A stretch of DNA of 64,000 bases, from positions 28,789 through 92,788 of the forward strand of contig JAOAGO010000006.1 of the NCBI GenBank assembly GCA_026415715.1, given 5' to 3'. The notes under the pieces are model-generated. The model saw nothing but the letters and a program-made list of their open reading frames with translations, was not told where the DNA came from and ran no database searches. The stretch is from Chitinophagaceae bacterium (GTDB lineage: Bacteria > Bacteroidota > Bacteroidia > Chitinophagales > Chitinophagaceae). Positions 1 to 7,918 of the stretch are shown here, one piece after another (position 1 is the stretch's first letter; every line of letters starts with the position of its first letter). Both the position numbers and the translations under genes were made by a program.

Positions 1-352
1 GCGATTCCAATTCGCTCATTTTTGCAGCCGCCTCCTTGAAGCGCTTATATTCCAGCAATTTATTCACCAACTCGTTTCGCGGATCCACTTCCTGCCCCTG
101 CGCATCAACTTCTTTTCGGGGAAGCAGCATTTTCGCTTTTATCCTCATTAATGTGGATACAAAAAGTATAAATTCACTGCTGAGCTCTATATTTAACTCC
201 TCCGACTGATGGATATAATCAAGAAAGTCATTTATAATTTTTGTAATGGGAATGTTATAGATATCCAACTCGTCCCTTTCAATAAAAAAGAGTAACAAGT
301 CAAACGGGCCTTCAAATTGAGGTAAAGATATCTTATATGAGGACTGGTGCAT
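1..352 (-). CDS. scpA: Segregation and condensation protein A, N-terminal part (runs off the window)
   Basis: This gene is absent from the ORF track because it is cut by the left edge. Reading the minus strand from the ATG at 352 gives about 117 residues beginning MHQSSYKISLPQFEGPFDLL, the hallmark start of the ScpA kleisin (FEGPxDLLLxLI). It continues with DELDIYNIPITKI and a MRIKAKMLLP segment, both typical of the family. An in-frame TAA lies just upstream and no other ATG lies between, so the start is well fixed. ScpA joins SMC and ScpB in the chromosome condensation complex. The C-terminal part that contacts the SMC head lies outside the window. Confidence 0.9.
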   Translation of the reverse strand, partial: MHQSSYKISLPQFEGPFDLLLFFIERDELDIYNIPITKIINDFLDYIHQSEELNIELSSEFILFVSTLMRIKAKMLLPRKEVDAQGQEVDPRNELVNKLLEYKRFKEAAAKMSELES

Positions 353-440
353 TTCCGATAAATTGTTCAGGATTACGGGCCTGATGGCGATTTAACAAAT
401 GTAACACAATTTCACAGCTTCAGGCGCACGAAGCGTTAAT

Positions 441-812
441 TTACTTCTTCAAGGTATCCCTGATTTCCCTGAGCAGACTGATCTCTTCCGGTGTGGCTGG
501 CGACTCTTCTTCAGATTTTTTTCTGTTTGCTGCATTGATGGCTTTAATAACCCAAAATAAGAAAAGCGCAATAGCTAAAAATTTTATTATAGCAGAAATC
601 GCCATGCCGAATTTTAATTCTGCTTCGCCCACTTTGACGGACAACGTTTCAAAATTGACACCCCCGATTAATATTCCGATAAGAGGCATAAAAATATAAT
701 CTACAACCGCACCAACAATTGCCCCGAAAGCAGCGCCAAGAATAACGCCAACGGCAAGGTCAATTACATTTCCTTTAAAAGTAAATTCTTTGAATTCTTT
801 CATCATGCCCAT
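441..812 (-). CDS. mscL: Large-conductance mechanosensitive channel MscL
   Basis: This 123-residue protein is the expected length for MscL, the homopentameric inner-membrane channel that opens under membrane tension to release solutes during hypo-osmotic shock. The N-terminal FKEFTFKGNVIDLAVGVILG is the family signature: an amphipathic S1 helix followed by TM1, which carries the glycine/alanine-rich constriction. A second hydrophobic segment lies at about residues 70-90, followed by a charged C-terminal helix (EISLLREIRDTLKK). The start could be the first Met or the Met two codons later. It stands alone between scpA and an aminotransferase gene. Confidence 0.96.
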   Translation of the reverse strand: MGMMKEFKEFTFKGNVIDLAVGVILGAAFGAIVGAVVDYIFMPLIGILIGGVNFETLSVKVGEAELKFGMAISAIIKFLAIALFLFWVIKAINAANRKKSEEESPATPEEISLLREIRDTLKK

Positions 813-963
813 AAAAAAATTTTTTATAAAAAATAAAATGACGCGTAAAAATAGAAAATATTAAAATTTCTTTTCAAAAGTTTTTCCACCCGCTTTCCGG
901 ATGAACAAGTTACTCTTGCAGTTATGAAATAATTACGTGAATGACAATTTATTAGAACAAGCC

Positions 964-2160
964 TCACATTTGCGAAGACAATGCTTCCTCCAACGATTTC
1001 AGAATCCTGTCACAGGCCATGCGTATCTGATCTTCTTCAATGATTAAGGGAGGAGAAATACGCATACATTCCGGCCTGAATAAAAACCAGTCAGTAATCA
1101 CTCCGTTCTGATAACAATAATGAATTATTTTCCTGCATTTTTCAGGCGAATCAAACTCTACGGCCATCCATAAACCGAAAGAATTGATTTTACGTATTTC
1201 GGGATGTTTCAAATACTGATGAAAGAGCTGTTCTTTTTGTTTTACCTGTTCCATGTAAGCATGATTCTTCAGCGCCAGAAATGCTGCCATGCCGGTTGCG
1301 CAGCATAAAGGATGCCCTCCGAAGGTGGTAATATGACCCAATACCGGATTTTCCGAAAGGCTGTTCATTATCTTTTTATCGCTTAGAAAAGCTCCTAAAG
1401 GTAGACCTCCACCCAGCGCTTTTCCTAATAACAGAATATCAGGAGTGATGTCAAAATGTTCAAAAGCCCAGAGCTTTCCGGTTCTTCCAAAGCCGCTCTG
1501 AATTTCATCAAGAATGAGCAGTGCACCCGTTTCATAACATTTTTTTCGTAGTTTTTTCAACCATTCTTTTTCGGGCGCTAAAATTCCGGATTCAGCCTGA
1601 ACGGTTTCGGCCACTACGCAGGCGGTATATTCATCCACTTCGTCCAGTGCGGTAATATCATTGTACTTCAGATGCCAGACATCGGGCAATAACGGACGAA
1701 AGGCATTTCTCCAGTATTCATCGCCCATGAGGCTCAGCGCACCGTGTGTGCTTCCGTGATAGGAACGTTCAAAACACAGAATGCGGCTTCTTCCCGTATA
1801 ACGCTTTGCTAATTTGAGTGCTCCTTCGGTGGCCTCGGCGCCGGAGTTTGTAAAATATACACAGTTCAGATGTTCGGGCAGATGCTCCGTGAGAAGCTTT
1901 GCATATTGCACCTGAGGACTCTCCACGAATTCGCCGTAAACCATAACATGAAGATAAGCTTCAGACTGCCGGCGTAGGGCTTCCAGCACTTCGGGATGAC
2001 CGTGCCCTACATTTGCCACACTGATTCCGCCTATCAGGTCAATATAATGACGACCGCTTTTATCATAAATGTAACATCCTGCGGCATGTGAAATTTCCAA
2101 TGCCGGCGGCGAGGGCGAAGTTTGCGCTATATGTCGGAAAAAAAGTTCACGTTCCGTCAT
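964..2160 (-). CDS. Class III PLP-dependent aminotransferase (acetylornithine/ornithine aminotransferase-like)
   Basis: This is a fold-type I aminotransferase of class III. The track ORF opens with a TTG; the ATG three codons later (2160) is the better start and gives 398 residues. Visible signatures are the glycine-rich NSGAEATEGALKLAK phosphate-binding region, the cofactor aspartate in DEIQSGFGRTGK (about residue 218) and the Schiff-base lysine in LLLGKALGGGLPLGAF (about residue 247). The family transfers amino groups from omega-amino acids such as N-acetylornithine, ornithine or GABA to 2-oxoglutarate. No arginine-pathway genes are adjacent, so the substrate cannot be assigned. Confidence 0.88.
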   Translation of the reverse strand: MTERELFFRHIAQTSPSPPALEISHAAGCYIYDKSGRHYIDLIGGISVANVGHGHPEVLEALRRQSEAYLHVMVYGEFVESPQVQYAKLLTEHLPEHLNCVYFTNSGAEATEGALKLAKRYTGRSRILCFERSYHGSTHGALSLMGDEYWRNAFRPLLPDVWHLKYNDITALDEVDEYTACVVAETVQAESGILAPEKEWLKKLRKKCYETGALLILDEIQSGFGRTGKLWAFEHFDITPDILLLGKALGGGLPLGAFLSDKKIMNSLSENPVLGHITTFGGHPLCCATGMAAFLALKNHAYMEQVKQKEQLFHQYLKHPEIRKINSFGLWMAVEFDSPEKCRKIIHYCYQNGVITDWFLFRPECMRISPPLIIEEDQIRMACDRILKSLEEALSSQM

Positions 2161-2330
2161 TACCGGCAAATTTCGGGAATCCGAAACAGAGTGATGAATT
2201 TTTTGTGCTTTGAAAATTTTTTGAGATACTTTTTATTATATTATTTATACCATCCGTAAAAAACAAGCAACCGGATATCAATAAAATTCGGGTAAAGAAG
2301 CCGGATGGTATTACTGTATAGGAATAAAAG

Positions 2331-3848
2331 TTATTTGTTTAACTGTACGCCCATTTTTATCCCGAAATCAAAGAGATGCTCGTTGATCGGGTATTTTTTT
2401 AAGAAACTGGAGAATAACTGATACCTGACCTGAGGACCTACCCGCCATCGGATTTTTCCTGTTTGCTGTTGGGTGAAAATTTCAACGCTTGAATTGACAT
2501 TCATTCTCCGGATAAGTGATGGCATTTCGGCATAATTTTTATAGTCGGAAGAGATCAGATATGCCCGGTTGTCTATAACAAAGGTAGGTTGTAATGAAGC
2601 GCCCATTCCGATAAAATTCTTTTTATTTTCTGAAAACTTCTTCTCTACGCCGATTGGAATTCCGGCACTGAAGTAAAAGTTACGTAACCAGTTTTCCTTT
2701 ATGCCATTTGTATTCCGGAAACGGCTGATTGTGGAAACGTTTCGGTCACGAAGCGTAATGGTAGCTACTTCGTCTGGATGCTGAAATGCTTTTATATCAT
2801 ATTTGCTCACGCTGAACTGAAGTCCACCGGTCAGATTCCATTTTTCGGAAAGGACATAGGCCGATTTAATACCGATTTGAAATCCCATGTCGGGGCGGTG
2901 GTACACCATACTGTTAACGTCTGAAGCATAGGGCATAATACCTGCTGCGTTCATGGAAGCGCTGGTTGTAACATAAGCGTTCACCGAATTTTCGGCCAAT
3001 GTTCGGTAACTTATAGTGGGGGTAAAATACAATTGCCAAATCCAGGCTCTTTTAACTGATTTCACCTGAATTGATTCCTGATGTCTGTCGGGTATAAAAG
3101 GTAATGATTCTTGTTCACTGATTTGTTGTTCATTATTTTCCTCAGTAAATGCTGTTCGTGGCGTTTCCGTAGGGGTTTTGCTGAGGTGTAATTCTTCCGG
3201 ATTCTGCATTTTTTCTTCAAGCAGATGAGCTGTCTGTGATTGCAGTTGATAATAATGGTTAGAAGCCGTCAGTCCCTCCGGTTGAGGAAATTGCTCCAAT
3301 GCCGGTAATTCCTTGAATTCTTCAAAAGTTGCGGAAGCTTCGGCTGTTTGCACACCGGTATCGGAAGTTGAAACTGAAGAAGAAATTTCGGTACTGCTTT
3401 CTTCAACCGGATTATTTACGGCATCAGAAAGATCAGAAATAATGGTCCGTGGCTTTGTTATATCAAATCGGGTAAAATCAGTATTAACAATCGTTGAATT
3501 TTGGATATTATCATCTGTTGAAACGGGTGTTTTTGTATTTACCGCATTAGTGGAATATCCGGGAGTCCGGTTTTCAGAAAAATGATTTAAGGAAATATGA
3601 TGAAGTTGTTGATCCGGTAAGCGGATTGCGAATTGGTGAGAAAAAGATTCCCGACGTGATACATTACGCCATATCAGAAGCGATGTAATAACGATGAGGA
3701 ATATCCAACCGTAGGTGTAATTTCGTTTACGCCGATGCAAAGACCTGTAAATACCTTCCCATACTTTTTCGGAAGGATGCATGCGGTACTGTTCCGCTTT
3801 TTCTTTCAGAAATTTCTCAAAGTCACCGTTTTTCTTCAAATACTCCAT
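2331..3848 (-). CDS. Predicted dual-membrane-spanning anti-sigma factor: cytoplasmic domain, TM, long linker, C-terminal outer-membrane beta-barrel
   Basis: This 505-residue protein has three visible parts. Residues 1-45 are a charged cytoplasmic segment (FEKFLKEKAEQYRMHPSEKVW), followed by one hydrophobic helix at about 47-60. Residues 62-265 form a Ser/Thr/Glu/Gln/Pro-rich linker with no obvious fold. From about 266 to the end, alternating aromatic/polar strands of the Bacteroidota outer-membrane barrel type (WQLYFTPTISYRTL, KIRWRVGPQVRYQLF) end in a short hydrophobic strand. The gene starts 47 bp after an ECF sigma gene on the same strand. The layout (inner-membrane helix, a linker long enough to cross the periplasm, an outer-membrane barrel) matches the dual-membrane anti-sigma class reported in Bacteroides. 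The architecture is visible; the anti-sigma role is inferred from it and from the sigma neighbour. Confidence 0.72.
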   Translation of the reverse strand: MEYLKKNGDFEKFLKEKAEQYRMHPSEKVWEGIYRSLHRRKRNYTYGWIFLIVITSLLIWRNVSRRESFSHQFAIRLPDQQLHHISLNHFSENRTPGYSTNAVNTKTPVSTDDNIQNSTIVNTDFTRFDITKPRTIISDLSDAVNNPVEESSTEISSSVSTSDTGVQTAEASATFEEFKELPALEQFPQPEGLTASNHYYQLQSQTAHLLEEKMQNPEELHLSKTPTETPRTAFTEENNEQQISEQESLPFIPDRHQESIQVKSVKRAWIWQLYFTPTISYRTLAENSVNAYVTTSASMNAAGIMPYASDVNSMVYHRPDMGFQIGIKSAYVLSEKWNLTGGLQFSVSKYDIKAFQHPDEVATITLRDRNVSTISRFRNTNGIKENWLRNFYFSAGIPIGVEKKFSENKKNFIGMGASLQPTFVIDNRAYLISSDYKNYAEMPSLIRRMNVNSSVEIFTQQQTGKIRWRVGPQVRYQLFSSFLKKYPINEHLFDFGIKMGVQLNK

Positions 3849-3895
3849 AGTTCTGTCATTTTATCCTGAAAGACAGGAAGGGTACGAAAAAATTT

Positions 3896-4474
3896 TTATC
3901 TGAACATTACATTCATCAGCCAGTTTTCTTTTTTGGGTTTTTGTATGATTTTTTTCCGTATCAAAATCTCTTCCAGCATAGCTCTGGCCCGGGTATATTG
4001 GCTCCGGCTGGTACTTTCCTCTATATCCAGCATTTCTGCAATTTCTTTATGACTGTATCCTTCAATGGCGTAAAGATTCAGCACCGTTCGATAACCGATT
4101 GGCAGGGCCCTGATACATTCCACAATCTGCTTGGCGTGAATAATGGCCGGAACTGCTTCTTCACGGGTGTGCACACCCGAAGCGAAAGCAATATCCAGGT
4201 TGTCATTAAATTTTTTGTTTCTCTTCAGGATATTGATACAGGTATGAACAATAATTTTACGAATCCAACCTTCGAAAGAGCCTCTTCCTTCGTAGGTATG
4301 AATCTGAGAAAATACCTTTATAAATCCTTCCTGCAACATATCCTCAGCATCCTCTTTGCTTTGGGCAAACCGGTAGCAAACGGCCAGCATTTTGGAACAA
4401 AACCGGTTATACAACTCCCTCTGGGCAGTTGCATCATTGATTATACAGCCTTTGATTATGGCTTCCTCGGTCAT
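3896..4474 (-). CDS. ECF-family RNA polymerase sigma factor
   Basis: This 192-residue sigma-70 family protein has region 2 (YNRFCSKMLAVCYRFAQSKEDAEDMLQEGFIKVF) and region 4 (IRALPIGYRTVLNLYAIEGYSHKEIAEML with the following helix-turn-helix). It has no region 1 or 3, as in extracytoplasmic-function sigma factors. It directs RNA polymerase to alternative promoters when released from an anti-sigma partner, here most likely the membrane protein encoded immediately downstream. The start is the ATG at 4474. The TonB receptor gene ends about 107 bp upstream on the same strand, so the sigma factor may have its own promoter. Confidence 0.92.
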   Translation of the reverse strand: MTEEAIIKGCIINDATAQRELYNRFCSKMLAVCYRFAQSKEDAEDMLQEGFIKVFSQIHTYEGRGSFEGWIRKIIVHTCINILKRNKKFNDNLDIAFASGVHTREEAVPAIIHAKQIVECIRALPIGYRTVLNLYAIEGYSHKEIAEMLDIEESTSRSQYTRARAMLEEILIRKKIIQKPKKENWLMNVMFR

Positions 4475-4580
4475 AAAATTCCTTTGGTTGCCCGTAAATT
4501 AGACAATTTTCCGGGAATAATGCTGCAAAAACTGCAAATTTTTTATAAAAATTGCCAAAAACTAACAGCCGGATGAATTA

Positions 4581-6806
4581 CTACCATTTCGTTCTGACGG
4601 CCAGAATAAAGTTTCTTCCCGGTGCCGAAAATCCTGATGCGAAATACCGATAGTTTCTGTCCAGTATATTTTCAACGGCTGCCTGAAGCTGAACGTACTT
4701 TCCGATGTTTACATGCCCTCTCCAGTTCAGGGTCATCCAGGAAGGCATTCCGTCCGGCGTGGCATATTGCAAATTATCTTCTCCAAACGGATTATAATCT
4801 TTAAGACGCTTCCAGCCGTTAAAAAGAACAAATAGTTCGGTTCCGAATTTTGCTTTTTCGTACATCAGGCTTGTTTTGCCGTACAATGGAGGGATATGAC
4901 TTTGCGGTATTTCTGTTCCGTCATAATTCGCAATTCTTCCCCGTGTATAAGTCACAGTGCTGGTAAAGGAAAGATAGCGGGAAAAATCCATTTTTGTGCT
5001 GGCATTAAATCCATAAGTGCGTCCTTTATTAAGATTCTGGTTTGCAAAAACGGCGCTTTTTACTCCGTTGTAAATTATAGAGTCTTGTCCGTTTAGCTTG
5101 AAGGGTGCAGGCACTATAGCATTCCGAAAGAGCGTATAAAATCCGGTTAGTTCAATCATGAATTTTCCGTCAAACGTTTTTTGTATGGTTACATCGGCAT
5201 TATAGGTATATTCGGGTTTGATGTCGGCATTCGGAACAAAGATTCTTCGGGCAACCGAAAAGTCAAAAATTTTCACGAGATCATCAATATTCGGTGAGCG
5301 AAATGCCGAGGATAAGCCGAAACGTAAGCTTGTGTTGCGGCCGGGATTGTAGATGATTCCGGCATTACCTGTTAACGCCAGATGATCCTGTTTGTATTGC
5401 GTTACCGGCAAATTAAAAAAGGAATTATCTATTACGTTGGACCGAAGGGTTACGCTTTGCAAACGCAAACCGTCGTTCAGTACCCATTTCCCGTCTGACG
5501 ATTTGTAGATATGCTGTGCAAACACGGCCATGTAGTTCATTTTATTTTTTCCGTCCGGATAGCGGGTATCCAGTTTTGTTACGGCGCCCGTATTCAGATT
5601 GGTCCGCGAGGCTCTGGATTTCACATCATTGAACTGTCCGTCAATTCCGGCAGTGAGTTCGTGTTGTTTCCATAATTTACGGCCGTCGATAACAAAACCC
5701 CAGACTTTAACCCGTTCTCTGCGGCTGTCAAACCGGTCGTAACGCCGATATTCTCTCTGTTGCCGGCTTTCTTCCAGATCCTGATAGTTTATGTTTACCT
5801 TGATTTCTTCCATGAACGACGAGGGTTTGTATCTGAATTCATAAGCGCTGAGTAATCTTTTTTGCGGGCCGTAATACCATTGTGCCCAGCGAAGGGTTGT
5901 GCCGATAGCACCTCCGAAATTGCGTTTATCCTGTAAACGGTCATATCGGGGTATATTCGTGCTGGTGGAATATTGAACATTGAGCAGATGCGATATACGC
6001 TCGGAGGGCTTGAATAACAGCTTTTGCATAACATCCCATTGCTTATAGCCGGAATATTTCTGTATCCGTGTGTCTTTATTGGCAATTACCGAATCCCGGA
6101 AACCGAAAAATGCTATCAATGAGTCGCGACGGCCGAACGTAGGATATCGGGAAGGATAGCGACTGCCCATCTTCATATCGCCGAAATCGCTGAAGGTAAA
6201 TGAGGAAAGCCAGGCGATTTTTTTTCCACCTATACTCAGGTCGCCGTGAATGGTTTTTTCATGATTGGCCGTACTGTACCGGCTGAATGCCGAACCGGTT
6301 ACCAACGTTTTTTCTGTTTTGGATAAAACGGGCGATTTGGTTTGAAGATGTACAATTCCGCCCAGCGCATCGCTGCCGTAAAGTGTGGAAGAGGGGCCAT
6401 ACAAAATTTCCACTCTTTCGAGCATATTCTGATCTATGGTAATTACATTTTGCAAATGCCCTGCACGAAATATTGCCGTATTGTGCCTAATCCCGTCAAT
6501 GACCAGTAAAACCCTGCTGGCTTCATAACCCCGAATATTAGGACTACTCCCCCCCTGCTGACTCTTCTGAACAAAAAGTTTTCCGCTCAGTATCAATAAG
6601 TCGCCCGTGTTTTGACCGTTAAAGCGGGCTATCTGACGAGCTGTAATCACATCAATTTTTTGTACAAGATTTTTTTGTTTTTCAGGATATTTCATGGAGT
6701 AAACAACCGCTTCTTCCAGTTCTTTTTCTGCCGAAACGGTATCTTTCTGAGCATCAGATCTGAAAATAAAATGAACAGCCACAAAAAGCAGCAAATATTT
6801 TTTCAT
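4581..6806 (-). CDS. TonB-dependent outer-membrane receptor (haem/iron-type)
   Basis: This 741-residue protein starts with a signal peptide (MKKYLLLFVAVHFIFRSDAQ). A short region ending EEAVVYSMKYPEKQKNLVQ leads into a plug domain with the classic NIRGYEASRVLLVIDGIRHN and LERVEILYGPSSTLYGSDAL segments, then a 22-strand barrel ending in an aromatic-rich AVRTKW. There is no N-terminal carboxypeptidase-like domain, unlike SusC proteins. The plug resembles haemoglobin/transferrin-type receptors, and a CxxCH haem-binding-domain protein is encoded nearby, so haem or iron import is plausible; vitamin uptake cannot be excluded. It probably shares a transcript with the 173-residue gene 67 bp upstream. 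Confidence 0.87.
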   Translation of the reverse strand: MKKYLLLFVAVHFIFRSDAQKDTVSAEKELEEAVVYSMKYPEKQKNLVQKIDVITARQIARFNGQNTGDLLILSGKLFVQKSQQGGSSPNIRGYEASRVLLVIDGIRHNTAIFRAGHLQNVITIDQNMLERVEILYGPSSTLYGSDALGGIVHLQTKSPVLSKTEKTLVTGSAFSRYSTANHEKTIHGDLSIGGKKIAWLSSFTFSDFGDMKMGSRYPSRYPTFGRRDSLIAFFGFRDSVIANKDTRIQKYSGYKQWDVMQKLLFKPSERISHLLNVQYSTSTNIPRYDRLQDKRNFGGAIGTTLRWAQWYYGPQKRLLSAYEFRYKPSSFMEEIKVNINYQDLEESRQQREYRRYDRFDSRRERVKVWGFVIDGRKLWKQHELTAGIDGQFNDVKSRASRTNLNTGAVTKLDTRYPDGKNKMNYMAVFAQHIYKSSDGKWVLNDGLRLQSVTLRSNVIDNSFFNLPVTQYKQDHLALTGNAGIIYNPGRNTSLRFGLSSAFRSPNIDDLVKIFDFSVARRIFVPNADIKPEYTYNADVTIQKTFDGKFMIELTGFYTLFRNAIVPAPFKLNGQDSIIYNGVKSAVFANQNLNKGRTYGFNASTKMDFSRYLSFTSTVTYTRGRIANYDGTEIPQSHIPPLYGKTSLMYEKAKFGTELFVLFNGWKRLKDYNPFGEDNLQYATPDGMPSWMTLNWRGHVNIGKYVQLQAAVENILDRNYRYFASGFSAPGRNFILAVRTKW

Positions 6807-6873
6807 AACTATTGCTTTTGGTTTTTAAATAATAAAATGATGAAAGGCATCTATTGACATACAGATGCATGCC

Positions 6874-7395
6874 TCAAAACAATGAGATAGATTCGGATGA
6901 GAAATTCCAGGGCGGCTGTTCCGTTACTCCTACAAAAGTGTTATGTAGAGGATAAGTATTTACCGGGAAAAAAATTTCTCTGGGTTGTTTAAAACATAAA
7001 ATTTCGTGGTGGATACTTTGATAAGCGCCCAAAAGATGAAGAATATGAATCAGAAATTTTACCGTTCGGGAATGGTCTTCGTTCTTCATGAGCTGTTTAT
7101 GCCATTCTGTTTCTTCGTCATCAAATAAGCCTTTGAGCCGGATGCTGTTGTTATCTGAATACACGATTTCTTTTACATCAAAAAAACGCCCTCCGATTAT
7201 GGCTTCTTTGTTTTTTTTTATCCAGATCAGATCGTTTTGGCTTACGGTAATCGTTTGGATATTTTCTTTTTCGAGTTTTTCTTCGATGGCCTTTTTCATC
7301 ATGTGTAAACGCAGATAAAACCAAAACGGACTCAAAAGACCGGCAGTTAAAATGAACAGAAATAAACATGCATATTGGTTTTGTCTGCGTTTCAT
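6874..7395 (-). CDS. Hypothetical membrane-anchored protein next to TonB receptor
   Basis: I do not recognise this 173-residue protein. It has a basic N-terminus and one hydrophobic segment at residues 8-30 (CLFLFILTAGLLSPFWFYL), then a charged helix and a periplasmic-looking domain (NDLIWIKKNKEAIIGGRFF; DDEETEWHKQLMKN). The last third is His- and aromatic-rich (FLIHILHLLGAYQSIHHEIL), followed by a Pro-rich tail. It sits between the haem-binding-domain gene (26 bp upstream) and the TonB receptor gene (67 bp downstream), all on one strand, so an accessory role in the same uptake system is possible but unproven. Confidence 0.68.
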   Translation of the reverse strand: MKRRQNQYACLFLFILTAGLLSPFWFYLRLHMMKKAIEEKLEKENIQTITVSQNDLIWIKKNKEAIIGGRFFDVKEIVYSDNNSIRLKGLFDDEETEWHKQLMKNEDHSRTVKFLIHILHLLGAYQSIHHEILCFKQPREIFFPVNTYPLHNTFVGVTEQPPWNFSSESISLF

Positions 7396-7421
7396 TCTGA
7401 AAGGAGTACTGCAAATTTATA

Positions 7422-7907
7422 TTAATTTGTTTTATGAAGGCTGTCGGCAGGGTAGCGGGCTTTCATTGTATCCATAACCGACTGAGCCCATTTGGTGAGC
7501 TGGATTCGCTGTTCGGTGCTAAGCCGCGCCTTTTTATGCATCCACAGATAAGAGGATAAAGGCATTTCTTCTTCTTTCACCACTTCAATAATTTCTTCCA
7601 TTTTGTGATATTGATAACGCATCGGAAGGCTGGTAAATTCATCAAAATTCAAATGCTCTTTTCCTTCCACGATGTGATGGTTCAGCCACCAATGTACAGG
7701 TTGAATGCGTGAATACCAGGGATATCGGGTATTGTTTGAGTGGCAATCCATACAAGATTCTTTCAATAAAGAATGAACGGTATCGGGAACCGGGAAAGCC
7801 TTACCGATGAAGGCCGGTTGAATACCGGAAGAAGAATTTTTACGGGGATGTATAAACTGGATGACCACAAAAACGGCCAGTAATACCCATAATATTTTTT
7901 TTACCAT
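7422..7907 (-). CDS. Haem-binding domain (Haem_bd) protein, membrane anchored
   Basis: This 161-residue protein has one N-terminal hydrophobic segment (VKKILWVLLAVFVVIQFI) and a single CMDCH motif (Cys52, Cys55, His56), the c-type haem attachment signature. The motif is followed by the family-typical NNTRYPWYSRIQPVHWWLNHH. These features match the Bacteroidota Haem_bd domain, found on periplasmic or membrane-anchored proteins. A role in electron transfer or haem handling is inferred. The gene starts 11 bp after gpmI and lies upstream of the hypothetical protein and the TonB receptor, so the four genes may be co-transcribed. Confidence 0.87.
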   Translation of the reverse strand: MVKKILWVLLAVFVVIQFIHPRKNSSSGIQPAFIGKAFPVPDTVHSLLKESCMDCHSNNTRYPWYSRIQPVHWWLNHHIVEGKEHLNFDEFTSLPMRYQYHKMEEIIEVVKEEEMPLSSYLWMHKKARLSTEQRIQLTKWAQSVMDTMKARYPADSLHKTN

Positions 7908-7918
7908 AAGAAAAAATT

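Noticed and set aside
3941-4576. 211-aa plus-strand ORF
   Set aside because: It lies fully antisense to the ECF sigma gene, has no family-like sequence and shows low-complexity aromatic composition typical of a shadow frame.
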